Shown here: piece after piece, positions 37,346 through 48,342 of the stretch
Layout of the letters: the number at the start of each line of letters is the position of its first letter
How positions within the stretch are numbered: position 1 is the stretch's first letter
NCBI RefSeq assembly: GCF_004664715.2
Contig: NC_051075.1
Coordinates: forward strand, 25,972,715 to 26,036,714
Source of the DNA: Peromyscus leucopus
Lineage: Eukaryota > Chordata > Mammalia > Rodentia > Cricetidae
Reading direction: 5' to 3'
DNA: 64,000 bases
Program-made: the position numbers and the translations under genes
Notes under the pieces: generated by a model
Databases searched by the model: none
The model's input: the letters and a program-made list of their open reading frames with translations, nothing else
Told to the model about the DNA's origin: nothing

Positions 37346-37907
37346 ATTATATAAATTTAAAGCCCAATTACTTTTGAAAGAATGGACACAGCCCCTGACA
37401 AAAAAATAGCACTCGTTGAGGACATCCACTTCCTGCTGCCCTTCACATTTTCACTTCGAGATCTCTGTATGTAGAGCAGACCTCTGTAAGCCATGAACCC
37501 AGCTTTGGAATTGTCTCCCAGGTGGCTTTGCCTGTCTATTCCACAGCATCCCATCTCACATCTCTCCCTAACCCTGCTTTTCATCGTCATCATCTTTAGA
37601 CTCTGCTCATACATCCTACACACAACCGGAAACCCAGACTTCATCCTGGATGCCCTACTCCTTGACTCAGGAACTCTCTGAGTCAGAATCCCTGATTCTT
37701 TGATTCTATTTAAATCTCTTCCCTGTTCATTTCCGCTGACTGCATCAAATGTGGGGCTTTGTTACTTTTTGTCTGGATTTTAACAGTGTCTTCCTTTTGG
37801 ACTCTTTCAGTCTCAAGTTATTTGTTCACTCTCCACACATGTAATTTCTCTCTGTTCTACTTCCTCAGTGATTGCTAATCACCTATAAGATAACGATCCA
37901 CCTAAAT
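37346..37907. other. unique non-coding sequence
   Basis: No repeat recognised. Overlapping frames on both strands at 37357-37681 have no known domain. Confidence 0.4.
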
Positions 37908-38535
37908 CACATTTAGTTTTTTTAAGAAATTTTTTTATTCATTTTACATACCAACCACAGATCCACCTCCCCTATTCCCTCTGCCTGCTCTCCCCACCCC
38001 ACCAGCTTTTCCTCCCCACCCACCTCCCATATCCTCCTCTGAAAAGGTATCAGCAAAGTCTAGTACATTCAACTGAGGCAGGTCCAGGCCCCTCCCCCTG
38101 CATCAAGGCTGTGCACAGTGTCCCACAATAGGCAATGGGCTCCAAAAAGCCAGTTCATGCACCAGGTATAGATCCTGTTCCTACTGCCAGGGGCCCCTTA
38201 AGCAGACCAAGCTACACAACTGTCTTGTTTACCCAGAGGGCTTAGTCCAGTCCCATGCAGGCTCCACAGCTGTTGGTCTAAAGTTCAACAGTGGAGAGGG
38301 TGCCTGAACTGACCTACTCTGGTAATCAGATGGGTGAATACCCTAACTGTCATCATAGAGCCTTCATCCAGTAACTGATGGAAGCACATGCAGAGATCCA
38401 CAGCCAAGCACCAGGCCGAGCTCCAGGAGTCCAGTCGAAGACAGAGAAGAGGGATTCTATGAGCAAGGGGCATCAAGATCATGATGGGGGAAACCTACAG
38501 AGACAACCGAACCAAGCTAGTGGGAACACACTTAG
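37908..38535 (-). mobile_element. LINE 3' end with 5' inversion (twin priming)
   Basis: The left half (about 37917-38285) is the minus-strand end of a rodent L1/HAL1-class element. It shows the complement of the poly(A), 'attttacataccaaccacag', 'caatgggctccaaaaagcc' and 'ctccacagctgttggtctaa'. The right half (about 38286-38528) is plus-strand sequence that normally lies just upstream in the same element: 'cctaactgtcatcatagagc', 'ggaagcacatgcagagatcc', 'gcatcaagatcatgatgggg' and 'accaagctagtgggaac'. Imperfect flanks cacatttag/cacacttag (37908-37916, 38527-38535) may be target duplications. Confidence 0.7.
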
Positions 38536-38719
38536 CCGTTTACTCCCAACCCTGTCCTCTTCAGCCCTCTCATGCCTCATGTTTTCTAGGCTCAGGAATG
38601 GTACCATGAGGGTCCAACCTGACCCTTTCCTCTGGCCACCAGGGGTGGATGGCCTATGCTGCTCGTTTGCCTTCCTAATGCCATCTGAGCACTGGTTCAC
38701 ATCCGCAACCTTCTCACAA

Positions 38720-38835
38720 AACCGTGAGCTCCTCAGCCACGGAGCATGTGTGGTCATGTTTCTGTCCCCAGTGCCCAACATAATGCATAGTTTAGAGGGG
38801 GAATTTTAATAGTGCTGAACAGATAACTGAATAAA
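38720..38835 (+). mobile_element. L2/MIR 3' tail
   Basis: Words 'gtgagctcctcagccacgga', 'tttctgtccccagtgcccaa' and 'gctgaacagataactgaata' resemble the conserved tail of L2. Diverged. Confidence 0.6.
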
Positions 38836-39009
38836 GCAATAACAATGTTTCAGTTCTAAGAGTCAAAGCTACACAAACAGGGCAGAAAATAGAAAGCCAA
38901 GTCAATTCTCCATCAAACACTGTTAAAATATTATTTTGCAAGAATTAACAGAAATGATTAAAAGTATTTATAGATATAGTTGAGGTTTCAGGAGTTGTAG
39001 GTTTTAGAT

Positions 39010-39192
39010 TTGTAAAGATTATTATTATTTTTCTAATGGTGGATGTTTGCATGTGTAGGTGCCCTGCGGAGTCTTGAAGAGATTGTTGGATCTCCTGGAG
39101 CTCTGCCCAGCATGGGAGCTGGGACCTGAGCTCCAGTTCTCTGCAAGAGCACTAAACACTGTGAACTGCTGAGCCATCCCTCCTGCCCCTGG
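39010..39192 (-). mobile_element. B3 SINE, reverse
   Basis: Complement of B3: 'gtgccctgcggagtcttgaa', 'gagattgttggatctcctgg', 'ggagctgggacctgagctcc' and 'actgctgagccatccctcct'. An AT-rich tail lies on the left. Confidence 0.8.
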
Positions 39193-41744
39193 GTTTAATT
39201 TTAAATTACAACCCAACCAAGAGATGCTGAATATTCCCATCTGAAAGGCTGAAGCTGGCACAATGTGTCTATCGCTCTTTGCCATTCCAGACTCTGAGAG
39301 TTTCCAGAGGATAGGTATGTGACTTTGTATCACTTTTGTATGTGTATGAATGAATAATTAACAGCGTTCAAAGCAGTTGGCCTTGGGGAAGAGATAAAGA
39401 CCCCTTATATGACTCTGTGATGCAGACATATGCTCTCTACAAAGGAATATAAAATGGGGAGCCCCATACGTTTCTCAGCTCAGGCCAGCTTTCCTATGCC
39501 GTAAGATTTACTGGAGAGATTGAACTGGAAGCGTTGCAGAAAGAAGTAAAACATCAGTACAGCAGATGTTCAGCATACTTTGGGCTCCAGATGTCAACAA
39601 ACAGTCCTGCTACAGTCAGACCCCCTCGGTCACCCACCCTGGAGTCAGATGTTTCCACAGTGATCCAGGCACTCTTTGCAGGATACGCTAGCTTCCCTCA
39701 TAACACCAAAATTAAAGTGATAAGTATTTATCGAACTTCCCCAGTCTCCTAAGTAACTTGCTGAAAAGCTATCACCCTTGAGTTGATTTAAATCTTTTCT
39801 GAGAAACAAAATTTACTACAGGCTCCTGACCTGAATCGCAGGAATTGGCTGAACTTGAGACAAGACTGTTTCCCAAACTGCAAGATGAGAAAGGCCAACC
39901 TGAAGGGACTTGATGGCATTTCACCAAGGACAAGAATAGCTGTGAGAATCTATAGCCATTTTTAGAAATCACCAATTTGATACAAATAAATGTCAGACTC
40001 CTCACTGCAGATGAGTAGAAGCCAATACGACTGTAAAAATGGGAAAAATGCAGAAACTATAACTTTGTCACACATCTTTATTACCTTTAAAAATAACTAA
40101 TGAAAAACACTCACCAAAAACCCAAAAGGGAGGAAAAAGAGAGAAGCCATAAAAGGAAAAGCCCAAAAGATCCTTTTAAGTATAAGACACATAAATTTTT
40201 CTTTGTCTCTCTCTCTCCTCTTTTTTTTAAACAACTCTCCTCTGTGGGGGAAAAGAAAGGTTTTATATGATCAGTCTGAAAAATAGTAATGAAAACTGAG
40301 GGAAACAGACAGTAAAAAAATAGAGTGCAAGAGGAGGACCAAAGCTGGGATTTCACAGCTTTACACTGTTCTTAGAAATAGTAAACCTATGATAAAGACA
40401 AGGTATCCTTCTCCACATCTCCAATGCAGCCTCTCCAAACCCTTCCCAAACAGGAGTTCCTCGCCAAATACACTAGTGCAATTGGCTGTACACTTTAATC
40501 TACATTACGGGTAAGATGAAGCAGGTTTTGCTATGTTTAAAATGAGGAGATTCTCACGAGGTTTCTTTGTCCATGTTTGAACACAATTAATGCATAGACA
40601 TGTTTTTGGATTAAAACCCCTAGGCCACCTTTAGGTGAACTGGATCAACTCTAAGTGCATTTTAACTATTTCGACAGCACCTGTTTAGAGGCAGAGCAAG
40701 TTGTCCCTGAAACAAAGCATCACTCTAGAATAGGAAAACAATGGCTTTTTCTCCTGAAAAATTTAAAAATCGTAATATTTGGTATAAGGAAAATATACAT
40801 ACACACACATATATACATATATTCTATAGCTGTATCTGGATCTATTGTTTTATCTATATCTATGCCTATGTGAAGGGAAAAAACTGAAAATTATCATCCC
40901 TAAAACTTGAAATCCAAGACATCTATATATATAAATGTCTGTCCATCTACCTACCCACCTATGTGTGATCTAAAGACCTGCAATATCCATGAGGTACATT
41001 TTGGTTATTATTCAGGAAGCGAAGAAACAGACAGTAGGAATTTTGATTGAATCAGAGTAATATACGCTCTTGATTTGCAATCAAAATGTTTTCTAGTGAA
41101 GACCACAGACCACATCATTATGTCCCATACCTAAAGACAAATAACAATGAAGAATGAAAGTCGAGATCTTGCCCATGGACAGCGTTCGGTCGGTGAAATC
41201 ACACTTCCATGAAAGCTCTCATTCTGTTCAGATGTCCTGAAGATATTTTGTTTTGTTAGTTCTCCAGGCTTTTCTTTTCTGATTGCTAATTTAAGCTCTG
41301 GAAATCAGTCAAATAAACAGAAGCACAGAAGATGTAGCTGCAGAAGCAAGTTCTGAAGTTTGCTGTACTAAGGATGTGGGCCAGTTACCATGTCTTCCAG
41401 ATATAATGTTGATTTTAAGGCTCTTTTCCTAATTTCATTTATGTCAGGACAAAATCTTCTCTTTAACATTATACCCCTCCTCCTAGAAAATACATGAGTG
41501 AAAATACTAAAGTTTCGAGTGAAATAATTCTTGGTATCAGTTACCATTTATTTCTATAGAATGTTATAAAACATGCTCTCTTTGAAATGCTCGTACACAG
41601 GTGGCCCAAATGTGGTCATATTTTATATGGGTTCAAGCCACTTTAACTGTGCTTATATACATGATTTTTCAGTTGCAGCAAGTTAAATATTCTTTCTAAT
41701 GAGGGCAGCCATCCTAACAGTATCTCTAAACAAATTCATGTAAT
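39193..41744. other. unique non-coding sequence
   Basis: About 2.5 kb with TA/CA-rich patches at 40793-40865 and 40921-40970. No gene, RNA or named repeat recognised. Confidence 0.4.
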
Positions 41745-42045
41745 TTATTTTTAAATTGAAAATTGTTTTCTTTTTATACATCATATTCTGATTATGATTT
41801 CCCCTCTCCCAACTCCTTTCAAATCCCCTCTACTTCCCCACCCACCCAAATCCACATCCTTTCTTTCTCTCTTTCATTAGACTATACATAGGCATCTAAA
41901 AAATAACAATAAAATAAGGTAAATAAAAAACAATAAACAAAACAAACAACAACAAAAGACAAAGAAAAGGTACATGAAACACATACAGACACTGAGACAC
42001 ACATTCTCACACACGGAAAGCCCATAAAACAAAAATTGGAAAACA

Positions 42046-42100
<55 letters not shown>
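41745..42100 (-). mobile_element. L1 3' end, reverse, with AC array
   Basis: Complement of an L1 3' UTR end: 'catcatattctgattatgat', 'tttcccctctcccaactcct' and 'acttccccacccacccaaat', then an A/C-rich stretch of AAC/AAT words (41893-41960). The AC array at 42042-42098 terminates it. Confidence 0.65.
42042..42098. repeat. (AC)n microsatellite
   Basis: AC units with one AT interruption near 42051, then uninterrupted to 42098. Confidence 0.95.
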
Positions 42101-42103
<3 letters not shown>

Positions 42104-42506
42104 CTGTAGGGTTAAAAAGGCCAGATAAAGCTTTGTAAGACAAAAAATTTCCAAAATTACCGATGATGAGTTCCTTTTGTGTTGGTACTACTGCTGGACA
42201 TGGAACCCGCCCTTAAGAAATTGCAGCAAATATTGTTTCAGAGGATGCTAATGTTGAGAAGGCCCATATATCTTAAAATGTTGTGCTTGGACTTGTAGGG
42301 AGTCGCCATTCAAAGATGGCGCTGGCTTCCTGGTAGCCTAGTTGTAAACAACTCCATATTTGGCTATGCTCTCGGAACTACGTGTCCTGTGACCTGTGCA
42401 TGCGCAAGTATGGTAATTGGCCTTATGTCCTCAGCCTATCCCGTGGCTCCCTGTGCTTGCATTCTGGCGGGACCCAATCACAGTACGGCACGTTTGCCTG
42501 ATTCCC

Positions 42507-42514
42507 TTTATAAG
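42507..42514 (+). promoter_or_regulatory. TATA box of solo LTR
   Basis: TTTATAAG lies 29 bp downstream of a CCAAT box (42474-42478) and 62 bp before the poly(A) signal. The compact U3/R layout is that expected of an IAP-like LTR. Activity is not demonstrated. Confidence 0.65.
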
Positions 42515-42576
42515 CAGCTGCATTTTAGTCCTCGGGGCCCCTCACCTCCCGCTCTCCCTTAACCAAGAGGCGCTCC

Positions 42577-42582
42577 AATAAA
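42577..42582 (+). terminator. LTR polyadenylation signal
   Basis: AATAAA followed by a GTGTGATCTGAG context and a GT-rich stretch (near 42605), consistent with an LTR R-region poly(A) site. Confidence 0.7.
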
Positions 42583-42647
42583 GTGTGATCTGAGAAGAAT
42601 CCTCGCGTGGTGGTCGTTCTTCCTTGCTGGTCGAGGAGCTCACCGCA

Positions 42648-42870
42648 TGGACTGAGTATGCATGTAGCTCAGGAGTTACAATATTTGCCTAGGATGCACA
42701 GGGCCCTGAGTTCAAGGCCTAGCAACACCTAAGCTAGACTCAGTGGCCCTTGTCTATAATTCCAGCACTCAGGAGGTAGAGGCACAAATATAAGAAGTTT
42801 TTCTGCAGCTCAGTGGTGATTTTGAGACCAGTTTAGGCTACAGGAGACCTTATCTCAAAAATATTAACAT
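42648..42870 (+). mobile_element. B4 SINE (ID plus B1 fusion)
   Basis: An ID/tRNA-like head ('gactgagtatgcatgtagct', 'caatatttgcctaggatgca', 'gccctgagttcaaggcctag') is joined to a B1-like half ('tataattccagcactcagga', 'tttgagaccagtttaggcta'), then an A-rich tail. Its first bases coincide with the LTR target duplication, so the LTR inserted at or within a few bases of its 5' end. Confidence 0.85.
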
Positions 42871-43734
42871 AAAACCATTTTAAAAAAAAAAACTGGGCAG
42901 TTCCCAGCACAGACTTCATATCCTTTAAGCATCCCTGTAGAAAATGACGTCAAAGCGTCAAGAAAAAGGTATCTTATACAGTAAAGACCACCTTGAGTGA
43001 AATATGTCATTATTCTTTCTACCATTCTTATAGATTACAGCACTAGACAGAGACTATAAAAATAAAAAAAGAGATGCTCAACCAGTTCCATAAAAAATGT
43101 TTTGGCACTCATGGCAACAAATCTAAAAGAAATTCTAAGGATGACTAGAGTTAATTTGTCCATCATTTATTTATTCAATAAAAATGTGACATACTATCTA
43201 CAAGGAAACCATAGATTCGGGATTTACACTCTGTCTTGTGGGATATGGATCAGCTTTCAATTGTTCTCTAAAACAACTTACAGATTTTTAGAATTGACTG
43301 TCCCTAAAACTCAAGTCTTCCTGTGACATTGTCCGTTAACCTCTTCTCAGATACAAACCAGAAACTGTCACCCAATGGACCATGCCACAGCTGAGAGTGT
43401 ATTGACTCTGTTGGCCACACTCAGAGGTCATCTGCTACATTAAGAGTCAAAGGTATTAACACCTGCAGTTTTTTTAGTTTCCACTGAAGAATATAATATT
43501 TCATTGCTTGCTCAGAGTATGTATGTTGAGCCCTTTCTACATCAAAGACATATGGAGGTCTACAGATGCAAAAACAAATAGAAAGAAATATAATGTTATA
43601 AAATGATGCATTCATCGCTAAATTTACATGAAAATGTGAAAGGCGGGATGAGTTCAGGGGATCACACACCACAGTGGAAGGCTTGCATAGCAAGTAGTTA
43701 AAAACTGTAGTCATTAAAAAAAAAAAGATCTGTC
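42871..43734. other. unique non-coding sequence
   Basis: AT-rich, no convincing repeat. Small open frames here have no recognised domain. Confidence 0.4.
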
Positions 43735-44850
43735 TTCAAGTTACCATGATGCAATAGTGGTACACACATGGTGGGAGCAACCCACCACAAGATGCATGGG
43801 TGTAAGGCCCACTCCCTGGGATGGAACTTACGCCTGACACTGATTGCACGGCTAAGAACCCAAGACTGTATAAGCCGTGGGTCTACGGGGAAAACCAAAT
43901 GCCATTGCTCTGCTAAAGGAGCATGGAAATGACACCTGACAACTTTCTGCTAGACTCCTGGATCAGTGCTTCACTCAGCCATCATCAGAAACGCTTCTCC
44001 CTGCAGGAGATTCGAACAAATACAGAGAACCACAACTGGACGATATGCAGAGAGTGAGTGGGGGACCTTGGAACATTCAGTCCTAAATGAGATTTTTTTT
44101 TTAACCAAATCCTTCTCTCAGGGCTCAGGGAACTATACTGAAGAGAAGACAGAAATTTTTTGTAAGCGCCAATAGAGATGAAAGACCCCCAGGAAAGATT
44201 GTCTTCCAGATGCAACAGGGCTGATGCACACGTGGACTCACAGAGACCGTGGCAGCACATGCAGGGCCTGCACAGGTCTAAGCCAGATGGTTCCAGAACT
44301 GAGAGGGGAAGTGAACACAAGCCCCTATCTCTAACCCAGAAACTATTTCCAACTGACGACCATTCACAAAGGAAAAATTAATTTTCTCCAGCTCAGTCTA
44401 ACTGGGTATACAAAACCCACTAAAGGGCAGGCCGCACCAAGCAGTAGGTGTGGACATGAAACAATGGAGTTTGGGAGATCTTTTTTACTCCTAATACTTT
44501 GTTTAGGCATTTTTTTAACCTTACTTGTCTTTTGCTTATTTATTATAGTTTTTGATTTTGTGGTTTTTTTGGAGGGGGGTTGTGTGTGCGTGTGTGTGTG
44601 TGACTGTATGTGTCATGTGCTTTTGCTTTTGCTTTTTTTCTTCTCTGTTTTGTTTTGTTCTAGTGTGTTTGTTTGTTTGTTTTCTATTGTCCTCTTTGTT
44701 TCCAAAGGAGAGAAAGAAGTTATGGAGTTGGATGGATAGAGAGGTGGGGAAGGGCTAGGAGGAAATAAGGGAGGGAAAACTGTGATCATAATATACTGTC
44801 TGAAGCTAATTGTCTTCAATAAAACAGTAATAATAATAAAAGGAAAATGC
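43735..44850 (+). mobile_element. L1 LINE 3' UTR
   Basis: Matches the order of an older rodent L1 3' UTR: 'tggtgggagcaacccaccac', 'atcatcagaaacgcttctcc', 'gggctcagggaactatactg', 'ctaactgggtatacaaaacc', 'actttgtttaggcattttt', a T/G-rich stretch, then a purine-rich end at 44703-44780 and AATAAA near 44820 with an AATAATAATAAAA tail. Hydrophobic frames here are translations of T-rich UTR, not membrane proteins. Confidence 0.8.
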
Positions 44851-45165
44851 AGCATTGATGCAAGAAACAGACTAATATAATAGTATCTAAAATCCACAAC
44901 TAAATCTATGCAGACAGAATGTTGTGACTTTTAGCAGTTATGCTAAGGAAGAGGAGTTGGGGACGAAGGCTCTTGCAGGAAATAGTGCTGGGACAACTGG
45001 ATATATAAGGGGAAAATGAGTCTGACCACTATAGCACATCACCCATAAAAATCAAGTCAGGGTGGACTATCAAAAGCAAAACAATAAAGTCTTTTAGAAA
45101 AACTACAGAAGACTATCACCAGGAACTTAATTAGGTCACAGAGAGCACTGTGCAAGGAAGAAACA

Positions 45166-45311
45166 GAGAAAGCTGAGCATGATATCACACATTAACCCCT
45201 AGCATTCATGAGACCAAGACAGTAGGACTGTGAGCCAAAGGCCAACCTGGGCTAATAGGAAGCTCCAGGCAGGCTTGAGCTGCACAAGAAATAGCTACAT
45301 TCCATTATGTT
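45166..45311 (+). mobile_element. B1-like SINE, strongly diverged
   Basis: Weak B1/proto-B1 order: 'ctgagcatgatatcacacat', 'taacccctagcattcatgag' and 'aggccaacctgggctaatag', with a poor 3' end. Low certainty. Confidence 0.45.
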
Positions 45312-45590
45312 ACATTAAAAATTTCAACAAAAGCATAGTTTAAAAAGTGAAAACAAAATGAAGGAAAGAAGATACTTATAATAATAGATATAAACAAAGG
45401 ACTATTATTTAGAAAATAAAAATAAATTTTAAATCAGTAAGAATAAGTTGGGAAATAGACAAAAGATTAAATAGTCATTTCAAAGAAGCAAAGAGGAAAA
45501 TATTTTTTTAATTTATAAGCTACCATAAATGTACCTTTTATGCTATATGTGAAACATTCATTCCAATGGCTAAACTGAGAATGCATAGAA

Positions 45591-46092
45591 AGACATACAA
45601 ACACACATATACACATGATCAAATGTATACACACATACAGATATACAGACACACACTCACACACAGCAATGCACATATACACATATTATAAGCACACACA
45701 TATACAGAGCACATACAGACATACACATATATACACATACATACACAACATATAAATACATACATAGCATATACACATATACAAACATGTATACACACAT
45801 ACAATGTACATATATACAGATACACAGGGAATATACACACATACACACATACATAAACATGCATGCACACATACATACGAATACATGCACACAGACACAC
45901 ATACACAGGATACATACACACATACACAGGACATGCACACACAAGTACACACATACAGAGCACTTGCACATAAACATATATGCATACCTATATACACCTA
46001 TGCACACACATACACAGGCATACACACAAGTATACATACAGCACATACACAGCATGCTGAAACATACACATACGCATATATACATACAGATG

Positions 46093-46124
<32 letters not shown>
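45591..46124. repeat. degenerate CACATA array ending in (AC)n
   Basis: About 530 bases of CACATA/TACACA words with scattered ATAC changes, ending in pure AC at 46094-46124. Both strands yield long frames (up to 154 codons) rich in His/Thr/Tyr or Val/Cys/Met, all compositional artefacts. The array splits the ancient L1. Confidence 0.95.
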
Positions 46125-46127
<3 letters not shown>

Positions 46128-46770
46128 CCAGTGTCACTGAATGTGTGAAGCAACTAGAGCACTTAGAAACTGTTTAGCAGGGTTTATTAAAGCTGAACAT
46201 AAACATATATTATGACAACAGTTCCTTTTTAGGAGTATGTCCACAGAAAGAGGTATAAATATCCACCAAAAGCCGTGTATAAGAATGTTCAGAACTGTAT
46301 CACTTGTGAGACTTCCAAACTAGGTAGGGTTTTAGATGTGGAATAGACTGTGTTGCAATCTGTACTGGAATGAAAAGGGACGGACTGTGTTCAACGAAGA
46401 CTCCAGAAGGGCCATTCCTTTGTAGTGGGATGGAACTAGAAACCAGAAAAACAGCTACTGCAGAGCAACCCTAAAACACTTGAAAACAAGCTTGGAAAGA
46501 ACCCAAGATGGCCCACGAGTACTTTACTGGGGAAGTAAACTGCAGTTTCTCCCAAGGAGACAGAAAAGGTTTAACATGCAGCGAAGAAATGCAGCAGTCA
46601 ACTGAAAGCTACAGCGATGCTTGGAAAACACCAGCGCCATTCAAGAGCAAAACCAATCCACAAACACAGGTCTGGAAATGACAGAAGGGACAAAATCAGC
46701 TGAGCAGGACATTAGAACAGGTACAATAAGTGTAACAAAGGCTTAGCAGAGAAGAGATCACATGCAAAAA

Positions 46771-46846
46771 AGGGAAGGGGGGAGAGGGAGGGAGGGAGAG
46801 AGGGAGAGAGGGAGGGAAGGAGGGAGGGAGGGAGGAAGGAAGAACC
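46771..46846. repeat. GGGA/GGAA polypurine tract
   Basis: Seventy-six consecutive purines made of GGGA, GAGA and GGAA words, with triplex-forming potential. Confidence 0.93.
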
Positions 46847-46916
46847 AAGAAACAAAAAAAAAAACAAGCAAAGAAAGCCCAAAGCTGAACCAAACCAAAC
46901 AAGCAAAAGATTTGCA

Positions 46917-47134
<218 letters not shown>

Positions 47135-47254
47135 CACAGAGGGAAAATATCACTCCTATTACTATAAAGAAAAGACAATGAAAACTGTTAAATGTACCAC
47201 CATGAGAAGCACACAGACAGTAACAACAAAGACAACATGCACAGCCCAAAGGTT

Positions 47255-47455
47255 GAACTGAGGGGGCCAAGGGGTGACTCGGGTAACTGCACCAAGCCTG
47301 AAGACCTGCGTTTGAACTCCAGGACCCACAGAGTGGAAGGAGATGACTGACTCACAGATTGTCTTCTGATCCACATGGACATGTTGTGGCACATGCATGC
47401 ATATGTGTGTATTTGTGCTCACACATAAACGCACAAGTAAATGCATTTTTTTTTA
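47255..47455 (+). mobile_element. RSINE1 (B4-family) SINE
   Basis: Good order of RSINE1 words: 'gggtaactgcaccaagcctg', 'aagacctgcgtttgaactcc', 'aggacccacagagtggaagg', 'tgactgactcacagattgtc' and 'gtggcacatgcatgcatatg', then an A/T-rich tail. It is better preserved than the 2028 and 4161 copies. Confidence 0.85.
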
Positions 47456-47698
47456 AAAAAAAGGCAATTCATAAAAAAAACCCACAACATTCCTGTGTGT
47501 CTTTCTAACAACTAATCTACGAATGTACAAAGCAATAACTTAATCAGAAATCGACAAATCCATAAAACAGCTGACAGGGGGTGACAAACTGTGTTAATAA
47601 CTTAACCACACTGGCATTTATAAAAACCTTCCACTCAATAATGACAGGATAAATATCATTTTTGTGGCTATACTAAAGAATTGGCCTCAGCCTCTTTG

Positions 47699-47830
47699 AT
47701 GATGCTGGGTGTGGTGGTACACACCTCTATCTCCAGCTACTATGCGGGCTGAGGCAAGAGATTTTCAACTTTAAGGCTTGTTTGCACTACTTAATGAGGC
47801 CTTTTATCAAAACAAACAAACAAACAAGCA
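47699..47830 (+). mobile_element. B1-like SINE
   Basis: 'gctgggtgtggtggtacaca' and 'tatctccagctactatgcgg', with a diverged 3' half and an AACAAACAAAC tail to about 47830. Confidence 0.65.
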
Positions 47831-47844
47831 AAAACATTTTAAGA

Positions 47845-47913
47845 GTGTTCTACTACAAGCATTTGTTGAGCACATTCAAAGCCCTAGAATTCAATCTCCG
47901 GTACTATGAAAAT
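47845..47913 (+). mobile_element. ID-like SINE fragment
   Basis: A tRNA-Ala-derived ID word order: 'acaagcatttgttgagcac', 'aaagccctagaattcaatct' and 'ccggtactatgaaaa', immediately followed by the GATA array that grew from its A-rich tail. Confidence 0.6.
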
Positions 47914-47962
<49 letters not shown>

Positions 47963-48099
47963 GTAGATAGATACACAGATACATAGATACAAAGATACAT
48001 AGATGAATGAATGAATGAGTAAGTAGATAGATAAATAAATAAATAAATAAATAAATAAATTAATAAATAAATAAGTGAATAAGTAAATAAATAAATAAA
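47914..48099. repeat. GATA then AAAT tetranucleotide array
   Basis: (GATA)12 at 47914-47961, mixed GATA/CATA/GAAT units to about 48028, then (AAAT)n with AAGT variants to 48099. The reverse frame rich in Tyr, Leu and Ile is an artefact. Confidence 0.95.
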
Positions 48100-48291
48100 G
48101 CAGACTTACAATTTCAAAATCAATAGTCATGTATCTGGGAAAATTTCTACATATCCAGAAAGTTATGAACACAGATGAAAATAATTCATCACTAAGAAAA
48201 CATCATAACAGATCAGAGAATATTTTTAGTTGAATGAAAATGAAAACAGAAGATACCAAAGATTGACCTTGGGATAGGCAATATTTAGACA

Positions 48292-48293
<2 letters not shown>

Positions 48294-48339
<46 letters not shown>
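48294..48339. repeat. (AC)23 microsatellite
   Basis: Uninterrupted AC tract of 46 bases in otherwise unique sequence. Confidence 0.97.

Positions 48340-48342
<3 letters not shown>

Larger units (their letters stand above)
42294..42647 (+). mobile_element. solo IAP-like ERV LTR
   Basis: A 354-bp element opening TGTAGGGAGTCGCCATTC and ending CACCGCA, with a perfect 6-bp target duplication TGGACT at 42288-42293 and 42648-42653. An 'aagatggcgctgg' word near the start matches IAP-family LTRs. Promoter-like order: CCAAT (42474-42478), TTTATAAG (42507-42514), AATAAA (42577-42582). About 17 CpGs survive in a CpG-poor neighbourhood, implying recent insertion. No internal retroviral sequence remains, so the provirus was lost by LTR-LTR recombination. 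Confidence 0.9.
44990..46400 (+). mobile_element. ancient L1 (L1M-type), interrupted
   Basis: Diverged but ordered L1 words: 'gtgctgggacaactggatat', 'gaaatagacaaaagattaaa', then beyond the CA-rich array 'gtatgtccacagaaagaggt', 'gtgtataagaatgttcagaa' and 'ctggaatgaaaagggacgga'. A B1-like insert (45166-45311) and the array at 45591-46124 break it up. No ORF remains. Confidence 0.6.

Noticed and set aside
44464..44758. Hydrophobic 68-91-codon frames resembling membrane proteins
   Set aside because: They lie in the T/G-rich 3' UTR of an L1, where T-rich codons encode Phe/Leu/Val by composition.
45657..46148. Several 103-154-codon frames on both strands
   Set aside because: All are translations of the CACATA array; complementary frames open on both strands are expected from its composition.
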